Source: Pantoea sp. Ep11b (GTDB lineage Bacteria; Pseudomonadota; Gammaproteobacteria; Enterobacterales; Enterobacteriaceae). From it: 64,000 nucleotides of DNA. Position 1 is the stretch's first letter, and the number at the start of each line of letters is the position of its first letter. The translations under genes were made by a program, and so were the position numbers. Shown piece by piece: positions 47,142 through 57,630 of this stretch. The notes under the pieces were generated by a model that was not told the origin of the DNA, did not search any database, and saw only the letters and a program-made list of their open reading frames with translations. Location: NCBI RefSeq assembly GCF_040783975.1, contig NZ_CP160631.1, positions 186,001 through 250,000 of the forward strand, in the 5' to 3' direction.

Positions 47142-47889
47142 TGACCCGGGTATCGACCAGCGTCCTGAGCCGTCCGGCGCTGCGCGCTTAACCCTCTAGC
47201 AACAGTTTCTCCACCTGGCAGCAGACCCGCAACGCGCTGTCGGGTCTGCTATGCCGCACTCGCGCGACGCTCAATGGAACAAGATCGCCAGTCCGGACAT
47301 CGCGACCGGGATGATGAACGCCCGAAACGGCATGGCGATAAGTCTGAAAAAGCGCCCTGCCAGCGCGACGCCGTCATAAGTGAAACCGATGCGTGCATTG
47401 CTTTACACGCATTTTCAGACTCACAAAAATGTAACATTGTTTTTACACAACCAGCCGATCGGCACCCTCTGCGCCTATTCCCGTTATTCCTTTTTGCATA
47501 ATAAATCGCTAAATTTCAGCGAATTAAATAATTCCGCACGGTTAGCACGCATACAGGCGTTGCACCAGCATGGGGCTTTTCCGCAACATAGTTTTTCAGT
47601 TAACCTACTGACTTAACGATAAAAAATCGCTAATACACCATTGCGCGTGATGATTAATTCTTATGCTGAATCATTTCTGCATTTAAAAAATAAACAAATG
47701 TTTAATTCAGATGCGAGAATGTTATATTCAGATGACAAAGCATAACGTGCAGTTAACGCGTTATCACCGCTTTAACCTATACCTGAGACTTAACCTTTGA
47801 GAAATAGCGCAACGCGCTCGTCAGAAGCGTGACTATTTCGCCTGCGAAACTGTTGGGCTTCAGGTCAACAGAAGAGGAGATGTCGCCTC
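47142..47889. other. 748-bp intergenic region upstream of mqo
   Basis: The region holds a perfect hairpin GCAGACCCG/CGGGTCTGC at 47221-47249 with an 11-base loop. It also has a minus-strand hydrophobic frame at about 47277-47390 that lacks a good start, then AT-rich DNA with the mqo promoter. ATTCAGATG occurs twice about 22 bases apart near 47705-47735. No complete gene is convincing. Confidence 0.45.
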
Positions 47890-49503
47890 ATGTGCAATTC
47901 AGCTGTAAACCTTGCGCTCGCGATGAGTGCCATGGCAAAGGACACCACTACCGCGCAGGAGCGCAAAGACGTTGACGTGCTGCTGATTGGCGCAGGTGTG
48001 ATGAGCGCTACTCTTGGCGCATGGCTGCAGGATTTAGAACCGGACTGGTCCATCGAAATGGTGGAGCGGCTGGATAGCGTGGCCGAAGAGTCATCCAACG
48101 GCTGGAATAACGCCGGGACCGGTCATGCGGCGCTGGCCGAGCTGAACTATACGCCTCAGCAGGCGGATGGCAGCATCGACATCTCCAAAGCGGTGACGAT
48201 TAACGAATCGTTCCAGATTTCCCGTCAGTTCTGGGCCTGGCAGGTTCAGAAAGGCAATCTGCGCAACCCGAAAAGTTTCATTCACAGCACGCCACATATG
48301 AGCTTTGTCTGGGGCGACGACAACGTCAATTTCCTGCGCAAGCGCTATAAGGCGCTGCAGAAAAGCACCCTGTTCCGCGGTATGGCTTACTCTGAAGATC
48401 CGCAGCAGATTGCCCGCTGGATCCCGCTGGTGATGAATGGGCGCGATCGCAACCAGAAAGTGGCCGCGACCTGGACGGAGATGGGCACCGACGTCAACTT
48501 CGGTGAAATCACCCGTCAGCTGATCGCCGCCTTAGAGAAGAAAGCGAACTTCCGGCTACGCCTGCGTCAGGAAGTGCGTGAGCTGAAGCAGCTCGCCGAC
48601 GGGCGCTGGCAGGTGACCCTGCAGTGTCTGAACAGCGGCACACGTCGTACGCTGACCGCAGGCAAAATCTTTATCGGCGCAGGCGGCGCGGCGTTACCGC
48701 TGCTGCAGAAGGCCGGTATCCCGGAAGCCCACGGCTACGCCGGTTTCCCGGTGGGAGGTTCCTTCCTCGTTACCGAGAATCCGCAGGTTGTGGCACAGCA
48801 CATGGCCAAGGTCTACGGCAAAGCCAGCGTCGGTGCGCCACCGATGTCCGTGCCGCACGTCGATACCCGCGTACTGGATGGCAAGCAGGTGCTGCTGTTT
48901 GGCCCGTTTGCCACCTTCTCGACCAAATTCCTGAAGCAGGGTTCGCTGATGGATATGTTCACCTCGCTGAACAGCAGCAATATGCTGCCGATGGTGAAAG
49001 TGGGCCTGAAAAGTTTTGATCTGGTGAAATACCTGATGGATCAGGTGCTGCAGAGCGATCGCGACCGGATGGACGCCCTGCGCGCCTATGTGCCGCAGGC
49101 GAAGCAGGAGGACTGGCGCCTCGTCACGGCCGGTCAGCGTGTGCAGATCATCAAAAAAGATGAGAAAGAGGGCGCGGTATTGCGCCTGGGCACCGAAGTT
49201 GTCGCCTCACAGGATGGCACCATCTCCGCCCTGCTGGGTGCCTCACCCGGCGCCTCTACGGCGGCACCGATCATGCTGGAGCTGCTGCATAAGGTCTGTC
49301 CTGAGCAGATGAAGACGCCGGAATGGCAGAATAAGATCCGTGCCGTGATCCCCTCCTGGGGACGCAAACTCAACGGCGACGTGGCACTGACCGAGAAAGT
49401 GTTAGCCGAAACCAGCCGTATTCTGCAGCTCGACTATTCGCCGGTTACCCCGATGGCGGCCAACGACGAAGGACGGGAAACCGCGTTCGTGGTCGGCAAG
49501 TAA
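47890..49503 (+). CDS. mqo: Malate:quinone oxidoreductase
   Basis: The 537-residue FAD enzyme has [20 protein letters not shown] (dinucleotide site) and the Mqo hallmarks [47 protein letters not shown] and [16 protein letters not shown]. It oxidises malate to oxaloacetate and passes electrons to quinone at the inner-membrane face. The first 14 residues ([14 protein letters not shown]) resemble a short hydrophobic lead; Met15 is another possible start, but GAGGAG fits 47890 better. It is followed by a terminator. Confidence 0.95.
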   Translation: MCNSAVNLALAMSAMAKDTTTAQERKDVDVLLIGAGVMSATLGAWLQDLEPDWSIEMVERLDSVAEESSNGWNNAGTGHAALAELNYTPQQADGSIDISKAVTINESFQISRQFWAWQVQKGNLRNPKSFIHSTPHMSFVWGDDNVNFLRKRYKALQKSTLFRGMAYSEDPQQIARWIPLVMNGRDRNQKVAATWTEMGTDVNFGEITRQLIAALEKKANFRLRLRQEVRELKQLADGRWQVTLQCLNSGTRRTLTAGKIFIGAGGAALPLLQKAGIPEAHGYAGFPVGGSFLVTENPQVVAQHMAKVYGKASVGAPPMSVPHVDTRVLDGKQVLLFGPFATFSTKFLKQGSLMDMFTSLNSSNMLPMVKVGLKSFDLVKYLMDQVLQSDRDRMDALRAYVPQAKQEDWRLVTAGQRVQIIKKDEKEGAVLRLGTEVVASQDGTISALLGASPGASTAAPIMLELLHKVCPEQMKTPEWQNKIRAVIPSWGRKLNGDVALTEKVLAETSRILQLDYSPVTPMAANDEGRETAFVVGK

Positions 49504-49517
49504 TTCAGCGCCATCCA

Positions 49518-49548
49518 GAAAAAGGCTCCGCACTGCGGGGCCTTTTTT
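49518..49548 (+). terminator. mqo rho-independent terminator
   Basis: AAAAAGGCTCCGCA pairs with TGCGGGGCCTTTTTT (one G-T pair), giving a strong hairpin with a T-tract 15 bases after the mqo stop. Confidence 0.88.
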
Positions 49549-49629
49549 ATTGGCCGGTTGCCTGGTCGTCCTGACTATTCTCTATTAGGGTTAAGGCATC
49601 TTTTAGCTGAACGCTCAAGAGGAAACGGC

Positions 49630-52014
49630 ATGTCTTACTCCCCTGCGTCATCGGAATTTACGCTGCTCGACCGCTACTGGCGGGCGGCGAACTATCTCTC
49701 CGTCGGACAGATCTACCTGATGGATAACCCGCTGTTACGCGAGCCGCTCAGACCGGAGCACATCAAACCGCGCCTGCTGGGCCACTGGGGCACCACGCCA
49801 GGGCTGAATTTTATCTACGCCCATCTCAATCGCGCGATCCGTAAACACGACCTGGCTATGATCTACCTCTGCGGACCGGGACACGGCGGACCCGGTATGG
49901 TGGCCAATACCTGGCTGGAGGGCAGCTACAGCGAGATCTATCCGCAGGTTTCACAGGATGCGGCGGGCATGCAGCGCCTGTTTAAGCAGTTCTCTTTTCC
50001 CGGCGGCATCCCCAGCCACGCGGCACCGGAAACACCCGGCTCGATCAACGAAGGCGGTGAGCTGGGCTATTCGCTCTCCCATGCTTTCGGGGCGGCCTTC
50101 GACCATCCCGACCTGATCGTGCCATGCGTGATCGGCGACGGCGAGGCGGAAACCGGGCCGCTGGCCTCCAGCTGGCACGGCATCAAATTCCTCAATCCTG
50201 AACGTGACGGTGCGGTGCTGCCGATTCTGCATCTTAATGGCTATAAGATTGCCAACCCGACGCTGCTGGGCCGCAGCAGCGACGAGGATCTGCACCAGCT
50301 GTTCAGTGGTTACGGCTATGAGCCGCTGTTCGTCTGCGGACATGAACCGGAAAAAATGCATCCGCTGATGGCGGAGATCCTGGATCGGGCGCTGGCGAAA
50401 ATCGCCGCTTATCAGCGTGAGGCGCGCAGCGGTAAGGCCAGCGTCGAGGTGCCGCGCTGGCCGATGATCATCCTGCGCAGTCCCAAAGGCTGGACCGGCC
50501 CCAAAACGGTCGACGGCAAAAAGGTGGAAGATTTCTGGCGGGCCCATCAGGTGCCGGTCGCGGCCTGCCGTGAAGATGAAGGGCATCGCCAGATCCTTGA
50601 GAACTGGATGCGCAGCTACCAGCCCGACGATCTGTTTGATGAACAGGGTCGGCTCAGGCCGGAGCTGCAGGCGCTGGCACCCGAGGGCGACAGGCGGATG
50701 GGGGCATCACCTTATGCCAACGGCGGCCTGCTGCGCCGTGAGCTGGATACGCCAGCGATCGCAACATTCGCCTGCGAGGTCAGCGAACCTGGCGCGCAGA
50801 TGGCGCAGGCCACGGAACATCTGGGGCGCTATCTCAGCGCACTGTTCGAACGTAACCGCGATAATTTCCGCCTGTTCGGACCCGATGAAACGGCCTCTAA
50901 CCGTCTGACGCCGGTCTTCGATGTGACCAGCCGCACCTGGCTGGAACGCACCGAGCCTTATGATGAACAGCTGGCGCGCGATGGCCGGGTCATGGAAATC
51001 CTCAGCGAGCATCAGTGTCAGGGCTGGCTGGAGGGCTATCTGCTGACCGGCCGCCACGGGCTGTTCAACTGTTATGAAGCCTTTATCCACATTGTCGATT
51101 CGATGTTTAACCAGCACGCCAAATGGCTGAAGGTGTCGCGTAAGCTGGGCTGGCGTAAGCCCATCTCGTCGCTTAACTATCTGCTCTCCTCCCACGTCTG
51201 GCGGCAGGACCATAACGGCTACAGCCATCAGGATCCGGGCTTTATGGATCACGTTGCCAACAAGAAAGCGGACATCGTGCGCATCTATCTGCCGCCCGAT
51301 GCCAACACGCTGTTGTGGGTGGGCGACCACTGCCTGCGCACCTGGGACCGCATCAACGTGATCGTGGCGGGCAAGCAGCCTGCGCCGCAGTGGCTGGATA
51401 TGAGCAGCGCGGTGACCCATTGCGAAGCGGGCATGGGCGAATGGCGCTGGGCGGGCACCACGCCGGATAATACAGAGCCGGACGTGGTGATGGCCTGCGC
51501 CGGTGATGTGCCGACGATGGAGACGCTGGCGGCGGTCGATCTGCTGCGCGGGATGCTGCCTGAACTACGCATCCGCGTGGTCAACGTGGTTGATCTGCTG
51601 GCGCTGCAGCCGCAGGACCAGCATCCGCACGGCAAATCGGATGAGGCATTTGACGCGCTCTTTACCCGGGATAAACCGGTGATCTTTGCCTTCCACGGCT
51701 ATCCGGCGCTGATACATCGCCTGACCTACTCGCGCACCAATCACCGCAACTTCCATGTGCGCGGCTTTAACGAAGAGGGCACGACCACTACGCCGTTTGA
51801 TATGACAGTGCTGAACGAGCTGGATCGCTATCATCTGGCGCAGGAGGCGATTCTGCGCGTACCGGGGCTGGCTGAGGCCCATCCGGAACTGCTGGAGAAT
51901 TTACAACAGCGGCTGGCTGAACATCATCGCTATGTCCGTGAACATGGCGAAGATCTGCCGGAGGTGCAGAACTGGAAATGGCCGTCGGCCACCGCGCCGG
52001 GTGCGCCCGATTAA
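49630..52014 (+). CDS. xfp: Xylulose-5-phosphate/fructose-6-phosphate phosphoketolase
   Basis: From the ATG at 49630 (GAGGAA eight bases upstream) the thiamine-diphosphate enzyme has 794 residues. The family signatures are ready to see: [35 protein letters not shown] and [16 protein letters not shown] with the NGYKIANPT end of the ThDP motif. It splits sugar phosphates with inorganic phosphate to acetyl phosphate, a bypass of glycolysis. The frame is open 24 codons further upstream, over the mqo terminator, which I reject. It converges on the exporter gene with a four-base overlap. Confidence 0.93.
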   Translation: MSYSPASSEFTLLDRYWRAANYLSVGQIYLMDNPLLREPLRPEHIKPRLLGHWGTTPGLNFIYAHLNRAIRKHDLAMIYLCGPGHGGPGMVANTWLEGSYSEIYPQVSQDAAGMQRLFKQFSFPGGIPSHAAPETPGSINEGGELGYSLSHAFGAAFDHPDLIVPCVIGDGEAETGPLASSWHGIKFLNPERDGAVLPILHLNGYKIANPTLLGRSSDEDLHQLFSGYGYEPLFVCGHEPEKMHPLMAEILDRALAKIAAYQREARSGKASVEVPRWPMIILRSPKGWTGPKTVDGKKVEDFWRAHQVPVAACREDEGHRQILENWMRSYQPDDLFDEQGRLRPELQALAPEGDRRMGASPYANGGLLRRELDTPAIATFACEVSEPGAQMAQATEHLGRYLSALFERNRDNFRLFGPDETASNRLTPVFDVTSRTWLERTEPYDEQLARDGRVMEILSEHQCQGWLEGYLLTGRHGLFNCYEAFIHIVDSMFNQHAKWLKVSRKLGWRKPISSLNYLLSSHVWRQDHNGYSHQDPGFMDHVANKKADIVRIYLPPDANTLLWVGDHCLRTWDRINVIVAGKQPAPQWLDMSSAVTHCEAGMGEWRWAGTTPDNTEPDVVMACAGDVPTMETLAAVDLLRGMLPELRIRVVNVVDLLALQPQDQHPHGKSDEAFDALFTRDKPVIFAFHGYPALIHRLTYSRTNHRNFHVRGFNEEGTTTTPFDMTVLNELDRYHLAQEAILRVPGLAEAHPELLENLQQRLAEHHRYVREHGEDLPEVQNWKWPSATAPGAPD

Positions 52015-52598
52015 GCGGCCAGCAACGCGTCGGTCAGCATCCAGATGGTGGTCGCCACCAGCGACAGGGCCATCAGGCTGTTGAAGAGCTGACGCTTCCA
52101 GGCAATCTGCAGATGGCTGCGCAGGCGATCGCCCAGCGCAGCCCAGATCAGGATGCAGGGCAGATTCAGCAGCATAAAGCCAGCCATCACCGTCAGCACC
52201 CCACTGCTGGCGCTGTAGAGCAGTGCGACGTTGGTCGCCATCAGCCAGGCCTTGGGGTTGATCGCCTGGAAACAGGCACCGCCCACCAGCGTCATCGGCT
52301 GCGGCCGGTTTCGCACTTCGGGTGCCGCGGCGCGAAAAATTTTCCAGGAGATCCACAACAGATAGGTGCAGCCTGCCAGCGTCAGCGGCAGGCGAACCGC
52401 CGCCATCCCCTGCAGCAGCAGCTCCAGCGCCATCCCGGCAATCAGCGTCTGAAGTGCGCAACCGACTAAAATGCCGAAGACCATCGGCAGGGTTCGCCGC
52501 ATACCAAAATTGACGCCGGAGGTCGCCAGCAGCAGATTGTTCGGACCTGGCGTAATAGACATCACGGTGACGTAACTGAAGAAAGAGGGGTCAAGCAT
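52011..52598 (-). CDS. LysE/RhtB-family amino-acid exporter
   Basis: Starting at [20 protein letters not shown] (AGGAG eight bases upstream) the protein has 195 residues and about six membrane helices. [20 protein letters not shown] is the LysE family motif near the first helix, and [11 protein letters not shown] follows in the fourth. It exports an amino acid or related metabolite. It is divergent from a MocR regulator that probably controls it. Confidence 0.9.
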   Translation of the reverse strand: MLDPSFFSYVTVMSITPGPNNLLLATSGVNFGMRRTLPMVFGILVGCALQTLIAGMALELLLQGMAAVRLPLTLAGCTYLLWISWKIFRAAAPEVRNRPQPMTLVGGACFQAINPKAWLMATNVALLYSASSGVLTVMAGFMLLNLPCILIWAALGDRLRSHLQIAWKRQLFNSLMALSLVATTIWMLTDALLAA

Positions 52599-52733
52599 TA
52601 TGGCGCTCCTGAAAAACAGACAGAGCCTTATGCTACGGCGGGAAAAGAGATGGTAACAGTAACACAAAATCATTATTGTTATGGTTACAGTTCCTGTTAA
52701 TCACAATTGTACCCATCACATCCGGAGGCGACT

Positions 52734-54221
52734 GTGTCCCTTGTTCCCCCATCCGATCGGCCCCTTTATCAGCAGCTTGCCGAGAGCTTCGCCGGGGCCA
52801 TTCATCAGGGCACGCTGAAACCCGGCAGACGCCTGCCCGCGATCCGGCGCGTGGCCCAGTCCCATCAGGTGAGCGTCAATACGGTGCTGAATGCCTGGCA
52901 GATGCTGGAAGATCGCGGGCTGATTGAGGCGCGGCCGCAGTCGGGCTATTACGTGCGCGGGGTCCTGCCCGCCGTGATCCGGCATGGCGAACACAAAACC
53001 CGGGTGCGCGATCCCGGCAGCGGCAAGCTCGACCTGATCGATAAGGTCTTTGCGGCCCAGAATCATCCTGACTACATCAACATCTCCCTGGCCTGTCCGC
53101 AGGACAGCGAACTCTTTCCTGCTGCGCGCCTCGCCCGGATTACCGCCTCATTGCTGCGTCGCCAGCCCGGCATCATTGGACGCTATGCGCTTCCGCCCGG
53201 TAGTGAGCGCTTACGGGAGGAGATCGCCCGACGGGCACTGCACGCCGGGCAGACCCTGACAGCCGATGAGATCACCCTGACCCACGGCTGTATGGAGGCG
53301 CTGCAGCTGGCCCTGCGGGCGGTGACCCAGCCGGGTGACTGCGTCGGGCTGGAGTCACCCACCTACTTCTTCCTGTTTCCCCTGCTGGCCTCGCTGGGCC
53401 TCCGGGCGCTGGAAATCCCCACCGACCCGCAGCAGGGGCTGTCGCTGGACGCGCTGGAGATGCTGCTTCAGGAGCAGCGCATCCAGGCGCTGATTGCCAT
53501 GCCGGGCGTGCAGAATCCGCTGGGCTGCGGCCTGTCGCTGGAGAATAAGAAGCGACTCGCGAAGTTAGTGAATACTTACAACGTCCCGCTGATTGAAGAT
53601 GGGCTGTATGACGAACTGCAGTTCGACTGGCCGCTCTCGCCGCCCGTTAAAGCGTTCGATCGCGATGGCTGGGTCATTTACTGCACCAGCTTTACCAAAA
53701 CCGTCGCGCCCGATTTTCGCGTTGGCTGGACTGCCGCAGGCCGCTTTCATGATGCGATCGCCCGCCTGAAAGCGGTGTCGTCGATGGCCGAATCCGCCCT
53801 GCTCTCGGAAACCCTGGCAGAGTTTCTGGCCTCCGGCGGTTACGACCACCATCTGCGCACCCTGCGTCGCCGCTACGCGGCTAATCTGGATGAGGCACGC
53901 GGATTGATCGCCCGCTATTTTCCGGCGGGCACCCGCGCGACGCTGCCGCGCGGCGGCTTCGTTTTCTGGGTTGAGCTGCCGGGTAGTGTGAATACCACCG
54001 GGATGTTTGACCGGCTGCTGCAGGAGAAGATTTGCGTCACGCCCGGCGCGCTCTACTCCCTGAGCGAGCGCTATAACCATGCGCTGCGCCTCTCCTGCTG
54101 CTATCCGTTCGACGAACGTTACACCCAGGCGATTAAGCGCGCGGGCGAGATCGCCTGTGAGCTGGCGGGACTGCCAGCCGGCGGGGATCAGGGCGTGCCG
54201 TTGCGCCCCCAGACGGTATAG
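52734..54221 (+). CDS. MocR/GntR-type regulator with aminotransferase domain
   Basis: The GTG at 52734 with GGAGG six bases upstream gives 495 residues; a TTG nine codons earlier is less likely. The N-terminal GntR winged helix (about 5-75) contains [20 protein letters not shown]. The fold-type-I aminotransferase domain has [17 protein letters not shown], with the PLP-binding Lys in SFTKT. Such proteins sense amino compounds through PLP and often control a neighbouring exporter or amino-acid gene. The 3' end overlaps the GST gene by 34 bases. Confidence 0.92.
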   Translation: MSLVPPSDRPLYQQLAESFAGAIHQGTLKPGRRLPAIRRVAQSHQVSVNTVLNAWQMLEDRGLIEARPQSGYYVRGVLPAVIRHGEHKTRVRDPGSGKLDLIDKVFAAQNHPDYINISLACPQDSELFPAARLARITASLLRRQPGIIGRYALPPGSERLREEIARRALHAGQTLTADEITLTHGCMEALQLALRAVTQPGDCVGLESPTYFFLFPLLASLGLRALEIPTDPQQGLSLDALEMLLQEQRIQALIAMPGVQNPLGCGLSLENKKRLAKLVNTYNVPLIEDGLYDELQFDWPLSPPVKAFDRDGWVIYCTSFTKTVAPDFRVGWTAAGRFHDAIARLKAVSSMAESALLSETLAEFLASGGYDHHLRTLRRRYAANLDEARGLIARYFPAGTRATLPRGGFVFWVELPGSVNTTGMFDRLLQEKICVTPGALYSLSERYNHALRLSCCYPFDERYTQAIKRAGEIACELAGLPAGGDQGVPLRPQTV

Positions 54222-54811
54222 CCGCGGCGTTCAGTCAGACGTTCATAATAGGTGCGCACCGCCGGATAGTCGGGGTGGTCGAGCGGGGTCTCAAACCAGC
54301 GGTTGACCGCCAGGCCGATGGGAATATCCGCCAGAGTGAAATTTCGTCCGGCCACATAGCGCCCGGTTTTTTCCAGCTGCTGGTTGAGAATGTTCATGGT
54401 ATGCGCCCAGCCTTTGCAGGCGGCGGCCAGCAGACGCGGGTCCTGATGAGCCGGAGAGTTTCGCACCAGCGACATAAAGGCGTAGCGCCAGGAGGTGTTG
54501 AGTTCGGTGGATTGCCAGTCCATCCACTGATCAACAGGCGCGCGAGTCTGCGGATGAAGAGAATAGAGCCACTCGCCGCCATAGGCATTCGCCAGATAGC
54601 GCAGGATGGCATTGGACTCCCACATCACGAAATCATCATCCTTCAGGACCGGCACCATCGCATTCGGATTCAGCGCCATGAATTCCGGCAGGTGCGTGGA
54701 GCGGAAACCATCGCCCCACTCTTCGCGCTCATAATCCAGATCCAGCTCGTCACACAGCCATAACAGTTTGCGCACGTTGATTGAGGAGGCGCGTCCCAGG
54801 ATCGTTAGCAT
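54188..54811 (-). CDS. Glutathione S-transferase
   Basis: The 207-residue protein has the thioredoxin-like N-terminal domain ([20 protein letters not shown]), [21 protein letters not shown] with the conserved cis-Pro and Glu-Ser glutathione contacts, and a helical C-terminal domain ([15 protein letters not shown]). Ser9/Ser10 is the likely thiol-activating position. The substrate is unknown. It overlaps the end of the MocR gene tail to tail. Confidence 0.92.
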   Translation of the reverse strand: MLTILGRASSINVRKLLWLCDELDLDYEREEWGDGFRSTHLPEFMALNPNAMVPVLKDDDFVMWESNAILRYLANAYGGEWLYSLHPQTRAPVDQWMDWQSTELNTSWRYAFMSLVRNSPAHQDPRLLAAACKGWAHTMNILNQQLEKTGRYVAGRNFTLADIPIGLAVNRWFETPLDHPDYPAVRTYYERLTERRGYTVWGRNGTP

Positions 54812-54917
54812 TCACAGTCTCCGACAAAACCTTTAACTTATTGATAACGCTGTTGGCGGTGATAAGCAATCTTCCGGCAGAGAAAAGGCCACACTGAACC
54901 CAGAGCAAGGAGTCACC

Positions 54918-55766
54918 ATGCAGGTCGCGTTTAAGCAAGTCGATGTGTTTACCTCATCTGCCTTTAACGGCAATCCGCTGGCGGTGATTATGGATGCGCA
55001 GGGGCTAAGCGACAGCCAGCTGGCAGCGATCGCCCGCTGGACAAATCTGTCGGAAACCACCTTTGTCCTGCCGCCGCAGCACGAAGAAGCGGACTACCGG
55101 GTGCGTATTTTTACCGTGGAAGGTGAGCTGCCTTTTGCCGGACATCCGACGCTGGGCACGGCGCACGCCCTGCTGGAGGCGGGCTGGCCGACCCGGACGC
55201 CGGGGGTCATCGTGCAGGAGTGCGGTGTCGGTAACGTGACGGTAAAGAGTAACGAATCGGGCGAACTGGCGTTTGCGGCCCCGGCCGCGACCCTGATGCC
55301 CTGGCAGGATGCGCTGCTGGGCAGGGCATTAAACAGTGATGCGTTCGATCTGACGCAAAGCCCGACCGTGGTGGATATGGGCATTCGCTGGCTGCTGGTA
55401 CCGATGGTCAGCGCCGAAGCCGTTCTGGCACTGCAGCCCGGCGTCAGCGATCTTCAGCAGCTGATTCACCAGGCGGGCGTTTCGGGTGTGATGCCCTTTG
55501 GACGTCTGCCCGCGGGCGAGTCTGAGCAATATGAAGTGCGGGGGCTGCTGGTCGAGCATGGCAGCCTGACCGAAGATCCGGTGACCGGCAGCGCCAACGC
55601 CTGTCTGGCACGCTACCTGGCGATGACGGGGCAGACGACGCCGTATCGCGTTCGTCAGGGCACGGCGCTGCAGCGTGCCGGCCGGGTGAGCGTGACCTTT
55701 GCCGGGGAGACGATCTGGATCGGCGGCCATAGTCTGACCGTTATTGACGGCACGATCACGCTGTAA
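54918..55766 (+). CDS. PhzF-family isomerase-like protein
   Basis: The 282-residue protein begins MQVAFKQVDVFTSSAFNGNP, the PhzF family start. WTNLSETTFVLPP carries the catalytic Glu, followed by LPFAGHPTLGTAH and DPVTGSANACLARY, the two halves of the active-site funnel. Members isomerise small acids; the substrate here is unknown, and no phenazine genes are nearby. GCAAGGAG precedes the start. It is divergent from the GST gene. Confidence 0.92.
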   Translation: MQVAFKQVDVFTSSAFNGNPLAVIMDAQGLSDSQLAAIARWTNLSETTFVLPPQHEEADYRVRIFTVEGELPFAGHPTLGTAHALLEAGWPTRTPGVIVQECGVGNVTVKSNESGELAFAAPAATLMPWQDALLGRALNSDAFDLTQSPTVVDMGIRWLLVPMVSAEAVLALQPGVSDLQQLIHQAGVSGVMPFGRLPAGESEQYEVRGLLVEHGSLTEDPVTGSANACLARYLAMTGQTTPYRVRQGTALQRAGRVSVTFAGETIWIGGHSLTVIDGTITL

Positions 55767-55811
55767 AACATGGCGGCGTCCGCAAAGGGGTCTGCGTGAC
55801 GCCGCCCGCCG

Positions 55812-56570
55812 TTAAATTCCCTGCCCGCCTGACGCTTCGATACGCTGCGCGGTGATCCAGCCGGTTTCGTCACTGAGGATCGCACTGATGGCGTCGCCGA
55901 TATCATCCGGCAGGCCAACGCGGCCCAGCGCCGTCAGCCCGGCGATCTGCTCGTTGATCTCGCGGGTGTCACGAACCCGGCCACCGCCGAAATCGGTCTC
56001 TATCGCCCCCGGTGCCAGGATATTGACCCGGATGCGCCGTTCGCCCAGCTCTTTGGCCTGATAGCGCGTCAGCACCTCCATTGCCCCTTTCATCGACGCA
56101 TAGGTGGCAGAGCCAGGATAGACCAGCCGGGTCAGCCCGCTGGAGATATTCAGGATGCGTCCTCCGTCAGCGATCAGCGGCAGGAGTTTCTGCGTCAGGA
56201 AGTAAGGCCCCCTGAAATGGACATTCATCAGCGCATCAAATTCAGCCTCGGTGGTGTCGGTAAAGGGTTTATAGTGTCCATGTCCGGCGTTGTTCACTAA
56301 ATAGTCAAAGGTGTGACGCTGCCACTGCTGTTGCAGCACCGTTTTCACCTTGCCGGCAAAGCGATCGAACTGCCCGATTTCGCCGACATCCAGCGCCAGC
56401 GCGACCGCACGCCTGCCCAGCGCCTCAATATCTCTCACCACCGCCTGCGCTTCATCCGCGTGGCTGCGGTAGGTCAGAATGATATCGGTGCCTCTGGCGG
56501 CCAGTTTTAACGCGCCATCACGGCCTAAGCCACGGTTTGCACCGGTAATTAATGCGACTTTTTGATTCAT
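55812..56570 (-). CDS. Short-chain dehydrogenase/reductase
   Basis: A 252-residue classical SDR. LITGANRGLGRDGAL binds NAD(P), LVNNAGHG is the structural motif, and ISSGLTRLVYPGSATYASMK gives catalytic Ser, Tyr and Lys. LAPGAIETDF and ITAQRIEASGGQGI complete the fold. The last is the usual C-terminal cofactor loop, with Glu-Ala-Ser in place of Asp-Gly-Gly. The substrate is unknown. It is divergent from yhjC with 115 bases between the starts, so it may be under that regulator. Confidence 0.92.
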   Translation of the reverse strand: MNQKVALITGANRGLGRDGALKLAARGTDIILTYRSHADEAQAVVRDIEALGRRAVALALDVGEIGQFDRFAGKVKTVLQQQWQRHTFDYLVNNAGHGHYKPFTDTTEAEFDALMNVHFRGPYFLTQKLLPLIADGGRILNISSGLTRLVYPGSATYASMKGAMEVLTRYQAKELGERRIRVNILAPGAIETDFGGGRVRDTREINEQIAGLTALGRVGLPDDIGDAISAILSDETGWITAQRIEASGGQGI

Positions 56571-56685
56571 CTCTCATACCTGTTGAAAAATTGAACACGA
56601 TTTAAGGATATTCATCCGTCGCTGATCTATAAACAGGGTTAAGCGCGCATCACTGTTTCAATAAAAACAACAATCGGTGAACAAC

Positions 56686-57585
56686 ATGGACAAAATTCAC
56701 GCAATGCAGGTGTTTGTGCGGGTGGCCGAAATGGGCAGTTTTACCCGTGCAGCGGAAAGTCTGGGCATCCCCAAAGGCAGCGTGTCACGCCAGATCCAGG
56801 CGCTGGAGAACCAAATGGCAACACGTTTGCTGCATCGCACTACACGCCGGGTGCAACTCACGCAGGATGGGCTGGTCTATTACGATCGCTGCCTCGACCT
56901 GCTGTCGATGATTGATGATATGGACAGCCTGTTCCAGCATGAGCCCGCCTCGCTCAGCGGCAAGCTTCGGGTGGATATGTCGGTGGCGATGGCGACCGGT
57001 TTTATCCTGCCGCGGCTGCCTGAGTTTTTGCAGCACTACCCCGGCATTGAGGTTGAGCTGAGCAGCAGCGACCGCCAGGTGGATGTGATCCGGGAAGGTT
57101 TTGACTGCGTGATTCGGGTCGGCGAACTCAAAGACTCCGGGCTGATTGCGCGAAAAATTGGTACCCATACCTTGATCAACTGCGCCAGCCCTGGCTACCT
57201 TTCGCGTTTCGGCATGCCGACCCGGCTGGAAGAGCTGTCGCAGCATGCGATGGTGCACTACAGTCAGCAGCTCGGCCAGGCCTCGCCCGGTTTTGAATAT
57301 TATGATGGCCGCCAGTGCCACTATGTTCACACCGGTGGCGTAGTGACCGTGAACAGTACGGAGACCTATCGCGCCGCCTGCCTGGCCGGTCTGGGGATTA
57401 TTCAGGTGCCCGCCGCCGGGATTCAGCCATTACTGGAGAGCGGTGAGCTGGTGGAGGTGCTGCATCGCTTCCCCGCCCGGCCCATGCCGATTCATCTGCT
57501 CTATCCGCACCGGCGCAATGTGGCGCGTCGCGTACGGGTTTTTATGGAGTGGCTGAGTCAGGTGTTACAGGAGTACGTCACCTGA
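56686..57585 (+). CDS. yhjC: LysR-type regulator YhjC
   Basis: From the ATG at 56686 the protein has 299 residues. MDKIHAMQVFVRVAEMGSFT and LGIPKGSVSRQIQALENQMA closely follow E. coli YhjC, as does the effector region VIREGFDCVIRVGELKDSG. The next genes are yhjD and yhjE as in E. coli, which supports the name. A GTG three codons earlier is an alternative start. Its targets are not established; the divergent SDR gene is the obvious candidate here. Confidence 0.85.
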   Translation: MDKIHAMQVFVRVAEMGSFTRAAESLGIPKGSVSRQIQALENQMATRLLHRTTRRVQLTQDGLVYYDRCLDLLSMIDDMDSLFQHEPASLSGKLRVDMSVAMATGFILPRLPEFLQHYPGIEVELSSSDRQVDVIREGFDCVIRVGELKDSGLIARKIGTHTLINCASPGYLSRFGMPTRLEELSQHAMVHYSQQLGQASPGFEYYDGRQCHYVHTGGVVTVNSTETYRAACLAGLGIIQVPAAGIQPLLESGELVEVLHRFPARPMPIHLLYPHRRNVARRVRVFMEWLSQVLQEYVT

Positions 57586-57630
57586 GCGGCTATACTTTGA
57601 TTTTAATGATAAACAGGACAGTGAAGGTCT

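Noticed and set aside
47274..47616. Small plus-strand frames of 75 and 78 codons upstream of mqo
   Set aside because: No ribosome-binding site, charged or mixed composition without family features, and the two overlap in different frames.
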